In this document: positions 60,707-64,000 of the stretch, piece by piece
Layout: each line of letters starts with the position of its first letter
Numbering within the stretch: the first letter of the stretch is position 1
Origin: Hippophae tibetana
Lineage: Eukaryota; Streptophyta; Magnoliopsida; Rosales; Elaeagnaceae
Length of the DNA: 64,000 nt
Assembly (NCBI GenBank): GCA_037013495.1
Contig: CM072805.1
Location: forward strand, 40,915,169 to 40,979,168
Reading direction: 5' to 3'
Made by a program: the position numbers and the translations under genes
The notes under the pieces: generated by a model
Database searches by the model: none
Seen by the model: only the letters and a program-made list of their open reading frames with translations
What the model was told of the DNA's origin: nothing

Positions 60707-61009
60707 CTGAATGAACAAGTCAATGCAAAGTTAAGGATCTGAACAACTTCAGAGTAATAGATCATAAGAGAATTTGGCAAAACCCAAGCATATATGTTAA
60801 CGAAATTTGGATTCAACAGCTAGAGCAGAAAGAAAATCACTTATCCAGAGTTGAAAGTAGTTAGCAACTCAGTTTACCAAAGAGCTAGGTCTGTTTGCTT
60901 GTTTTCGCTTTTGAAATTCTTTGAAAAAAATAGCCTTCGGAACCAAACAGAATAATTTTCCAAAAGTACTTTCTTTCTTTCTTTCTTTCTCTTTTTAGCA
61001 ATAAGCACT

Positions 61010-61500
61010 TGTTAGGAAAATCATATTTATTACACTAATTAGGAAACATATCTTTTCTTTCCTTAATTATATTAAATGTCTTGAAATTAAGTTGTCAAAT
61101 TTTGATAAACCCCCTAAATTGTTCAAAATATTATAGATTGATTAGATAGATATGATTTTTTACCTTAATTAGATGATTTTGAAAACCCTAACGGAACAAT
61201 ATATATAAATTTTTTTAATTATTGTTCTAATACACTAAATTATAAAATAATTTCTCTCTCTCTAGGAGAGAGATTATAGTCTTATTGAGGAATTAAGACG
61301 GTTTAGTTGAGTAATATCAAAACATCCCCTAATTTGTATTCATTCGTTTATGTTTGATTGTTTATTTTCATAATAGTAGGGGAGATATCTCGTACTAATC
61401 CATAAATCTTTAATAATCTGAAATTATGTATATCTTAAAATTTTTAGTTTTATGTTGTTTGCACTCCTCGAAATTCGCAATCAAACCTGCAGTGGATTTC
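61010..61500. mobile_element. Possible solo LTR between the two IGPD halves
   Basis: Starts TGTTAGGAAAATCATATTT after AGCACT and has the texture of a plant LTR. GCACT occurs just before it (61005-61009) and again at 61461, which could be a target duplication, but the sequence before the second GCACT ends GTTGTTT rather than CA. It lies at or near the right side of the inverted segment. Weak call. Confidence 0.3.
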
Positions 61501-61558
61501 TTATTCTATGTGTGTATTTTTTATTCACTGTTTATTTAATACACATTTTTTCCTGTAG

Positions 61559-62769
61559 TTATTGGAGCATTTTTTCCAGTCTTTGGTGAATACTTCTGGT
61601 ATGACGCTTCACATTCAGCAGGTAGTAAAACGGAGTAATCTCAAGTGTTAAAATTGTTTCAATAAAATTCTCCCTTTGAATAGTTAGATATATGGTTAAG
61701 TATAATGTCCATATTTGAGATTTGGTTTCCTTTGCATTTACTTTCGTTTTATTAATGATGGTCAGATCGGGACATGAGTTGGTAAAACCTTTAAATTTTT
61801 TATTTGCTGGGAGAAATTCTCATCATATAATTGAGGCAACCTTCAAAGCATTTGCAAGCTCTCTTCGACAAGCAACAGAAAATGACCCACGTCGCCGTAG
61901 AACCGTCCCTAGGTTTGATATTGATTTATCTTCTCTGAACCATCTTCAAATGCAACATTTTCAATTCAACTGTGCTATGTGCTAAACTTATAGTGGACTT
62001 ATGAAGGAAGAGGAATGGGTTAAAGGTTGAAACATGACTAGAACTTATTATTTCTACTCCTTTTTTATTCCCCCTTTTTTGTTCTCTCTTCCCGAGCTCT
62101 CTTTCATGATTATGATTTTGTATGCTGTATACATGAATTAGCCAAATAAATTGTTTACAACTCTAGTAGTACACCCATACGGGTAGAGCTTAAGACAATA
62201 CATAAATTTCCGATGGTTAGAAATGGACCGATGCTGATGAATTGTTGGCATATGCATCATATATTTTCTTATCTTTTGTTGTTTTTTCTTATTCGGGTAA
62301 GATGTTTTGCCTTTTAACATTTCCTTGGATCTTAGATTTTCCAGATACTTGCATATACATTATTGGTCTCATTCTTATCGTGTTGATCCTTCCTTGGATA
62401 AATTATTTGGAATTTGTGACTGTTTTTATTGTACAGAAGTTTGCTCTTAAATTTGGAATACAAGAAAATATCACATTTCTGTCATAAAATTTACATCATT
62501 TTCCTTGTTGCAATTCGTTTGGGAGGAAGGGGAACACATCCCCTACTAACATTATTGTGAGCGTACACTGCCAGGTGTGTCCAGTAGAAGGAGCATATAT
62601 ATCATTTCTGTATATTTATATTGCGGTCTGTTTTTTAGTGTCATTGGAAATATTTTGTTGAGTCCTGCACTCAGGAGGATTTACCATGTTCTACTGCTGG
62701 CATGTAATGATCTAACAACCGTGCAAATTTGGCATGTGCAGTTCAAAAGGGGTTCTATCACGTTCTTGA
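61559..62769 (+). pseudogene. C-terminal exons of imidazoleglycerol-phosphate dehydratase
   Basis: Three plus-strand exons: 61559-61621 ([20 protein letters not shown]), about 61803-61912 ([20 protein letters not shown] and [11 protein letters not shown]) and 62742-62769 (SKGVLSRS then TGA). Phases agree, and the metal-binding [11 protein letters not shown] segment is present. Donor GT is seen after 61621 and 61912, and acceptor AG before 61559 and 62742, but the acceptor before 61803 is missing (TTTTTTATTTGCTGGG). The first residue here follows exactly the last residue coded on the minus strand at 59857, so the two halves are one ancestral gene. Dead as arranged. Confidence 0.88.
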
Positions 62770-64000
62770 TACTTCATATTATTTATGCAAAAACAACGTG
62801 TTGGTGTGAGCTAATAAGTTGCGGATGCAAAGCCGATATTTACCCTCAATTTCATGAAATCCCAAATCATGAAGATGAAGGTTGTTTTCGGTGATTTCCC
62901 GATGCTCTTGAACAATATGTTAAGTTAAAACACTTCCATATCTGAGGCAAGAACCAGTCTTGCCAGATATTAATGGCTATTGCAGTTTGTAGTACTTATA
63001 CAAGCAGCAAATACTAAATGAGGAGTTGTCTAAAGGATACATGTTGTCTCACTCCTCATGTGTTGCAACTTAAAAGCTTCGGCTTTACGTATCTGCTTGC
63101 AGTTATGGCCTCTTATAAACTCTCTCATTATGTCCAGCGCCTGTAAGGAATGCAGTAATGAGATTTGCCACAACATTAGATCATTTAAACAACGACTCTC
63201 TTCTCACTCTACAAAAATCTGAATTCTGAATCTATTCCTTATCTTTGAGTTACAAATTTTCACACTTGCATTTGTTGCGTACCTTAACTGCTTCCTAGCT
63301 TACCATGTATGAAAAAGTAAAAGCTTTGAACTCTGCTACACGATTGTACCACAATGGATACAAAACTAACAGCAAGGTCAGGTTAAATGCATATTAGGCA
63401 AAGAGTAATGTTAAGAATACATAAATTTGTAATCACAATTTTTATATCATGTCATGTGTCAATGTTATCTAGAAAAATAAATTAATTCTTCAATCTTCAA
63501 AATAATTTTAATACATGACACGTTTAAGAGGGTGTGAGTGTTTACAAATATTAGCATTTTTTGAAAATGAATTATTTACTCCATAGAACTATTTGCTAAG
63601 GGGATTAATAAGGTAACAAACTAAAGGAAAGGACTAGAGTAAAAACTCCTTGTTTATAGTTAGAGGATTAATCTTTAGGCTGCCATGGTATTTTTCCAAT
63701 AAACTATGAAAAATGAATTTCTAAATATCTCCAGCCAATTTAAACTGAAAAAGTAGTTACCAACTTATCATTTACCAATACAACGTTGGTAATTGACTTA
63801 AATACTACACTTGTGCGAGACAAACACAAAGGTGAAGAATTGAGAAAAAAAAACAGATAAAACCCAACAATATAGAGAGAATAGAGTCGAGATATTTGAC
63901 TGTAGGTAACTTTGTACAATCATTATTTTTGTTTTGGATTCTTTTTAACCTCTATTTTCAACTTCAACACATAAAATATCTCTATTTAAATCAATGAAAC
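62770..64000. other. IGPD 3' flank and right edge, no gene seen
   Basis: Sequence after the IGPD stop is 3' untranslated-like and then AT-rich intergenic DNA. The last 250 bases contain A-rich sequence but no recognisable gene or repeat. Confidence 0.55.

Noticed and set aside
59857-62769. Two independent IGPD genes on opposite strands
   Set aside because: The two exon sets are exactly complementary, share no exon, and each lacks the other's part. An inverted single gene explains this with fewer events.
1-64000. CRISPR arrays, bacterial operons, prophage or plasmid features, rRNA or intact tRNA genes
   Set aside because: None seen. Repeats present are tandem AT units, LTRs or minisatellites without unique spacers, and the window is plant nuclear DNA.

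Overview
This window reads as nuclear DNA of a flowering plant, most likely a core eudicot. The genes have short exons with GT-AG introns, intergenic DNA is very AT-rich, and Ty1/copia retrotransposons with the plant-type initiator-Met tRNA primer site are abundant. The proteins are plant families: VMP1/KMS, 9-lipoxygenase, plant Hsp70-8-like, SurE and plastid-type imidazoleglycerol-phosphate dehydratase. I cannot name the species.

Layout. (1) 1328-6884, minus: an intact eight-exon VMP1/KMS1-type membrane protein gene whose first intron appears to be GC-AG. (2) 7.0-15.3 kb: AT-rich gene-free DNA with simple and tandem repeats. (3) 15409-25835, plus: a nine-exon 9-lipoxygenase gene that is broken twice, by an in-frame TAG just after the third iron-ligand motif and by a 5.6-kb antisense copia element (19866-25488, 5-bp target duplication) in its last exon. 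(4) 25.8-29.6 kb: a graveyard of copia and gypsy gag fragments. (5) About 29.6-39.15 kb, plus: an Hsp70-8-like gene with an inferred non-coding first exon and a 7.7-kb 5'UTR intron. That intron carries a very young antisense copia element (30054-35485) with 205-bp LTRs that look identical. (6) 39.15-44.68 kb: AT-rich DNA with local duplications. (7) 44683-57399, minus: an intact nine-exon SurE phosphatase gene. Its 7.5-kb fourth intron holds an old, decayed copia element with divergent LTRs; its first intron holds a SINE-like piece and an organelle-like GC-rich patch. (8) 59857-62769: an imidazoleglycerol-phosphate dehydratase pseudogene. Its middle exons lie on the minus strand and its last three exons on the plus strand, as expected after a local inversion; the N-terminal exons are missing. 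(9) The right edge shows no gene.

The main story is gene remodelling by transposons and rearrangement. Three copia elements of different age sit in three genes, all on the minus strand: one in an exon of a dead gene and two in introns of genes that still look functional. The two younger elements both have their reading frame broken in the integrase-reverse transcriptase linker, one by a stop and one by a +1 shift. No new defence or metabolic system is visible; the best leads are the twice-broken lipoxygenase, the inverted IGPD gene, and the young element in the Hsp70 5'UTR intron.
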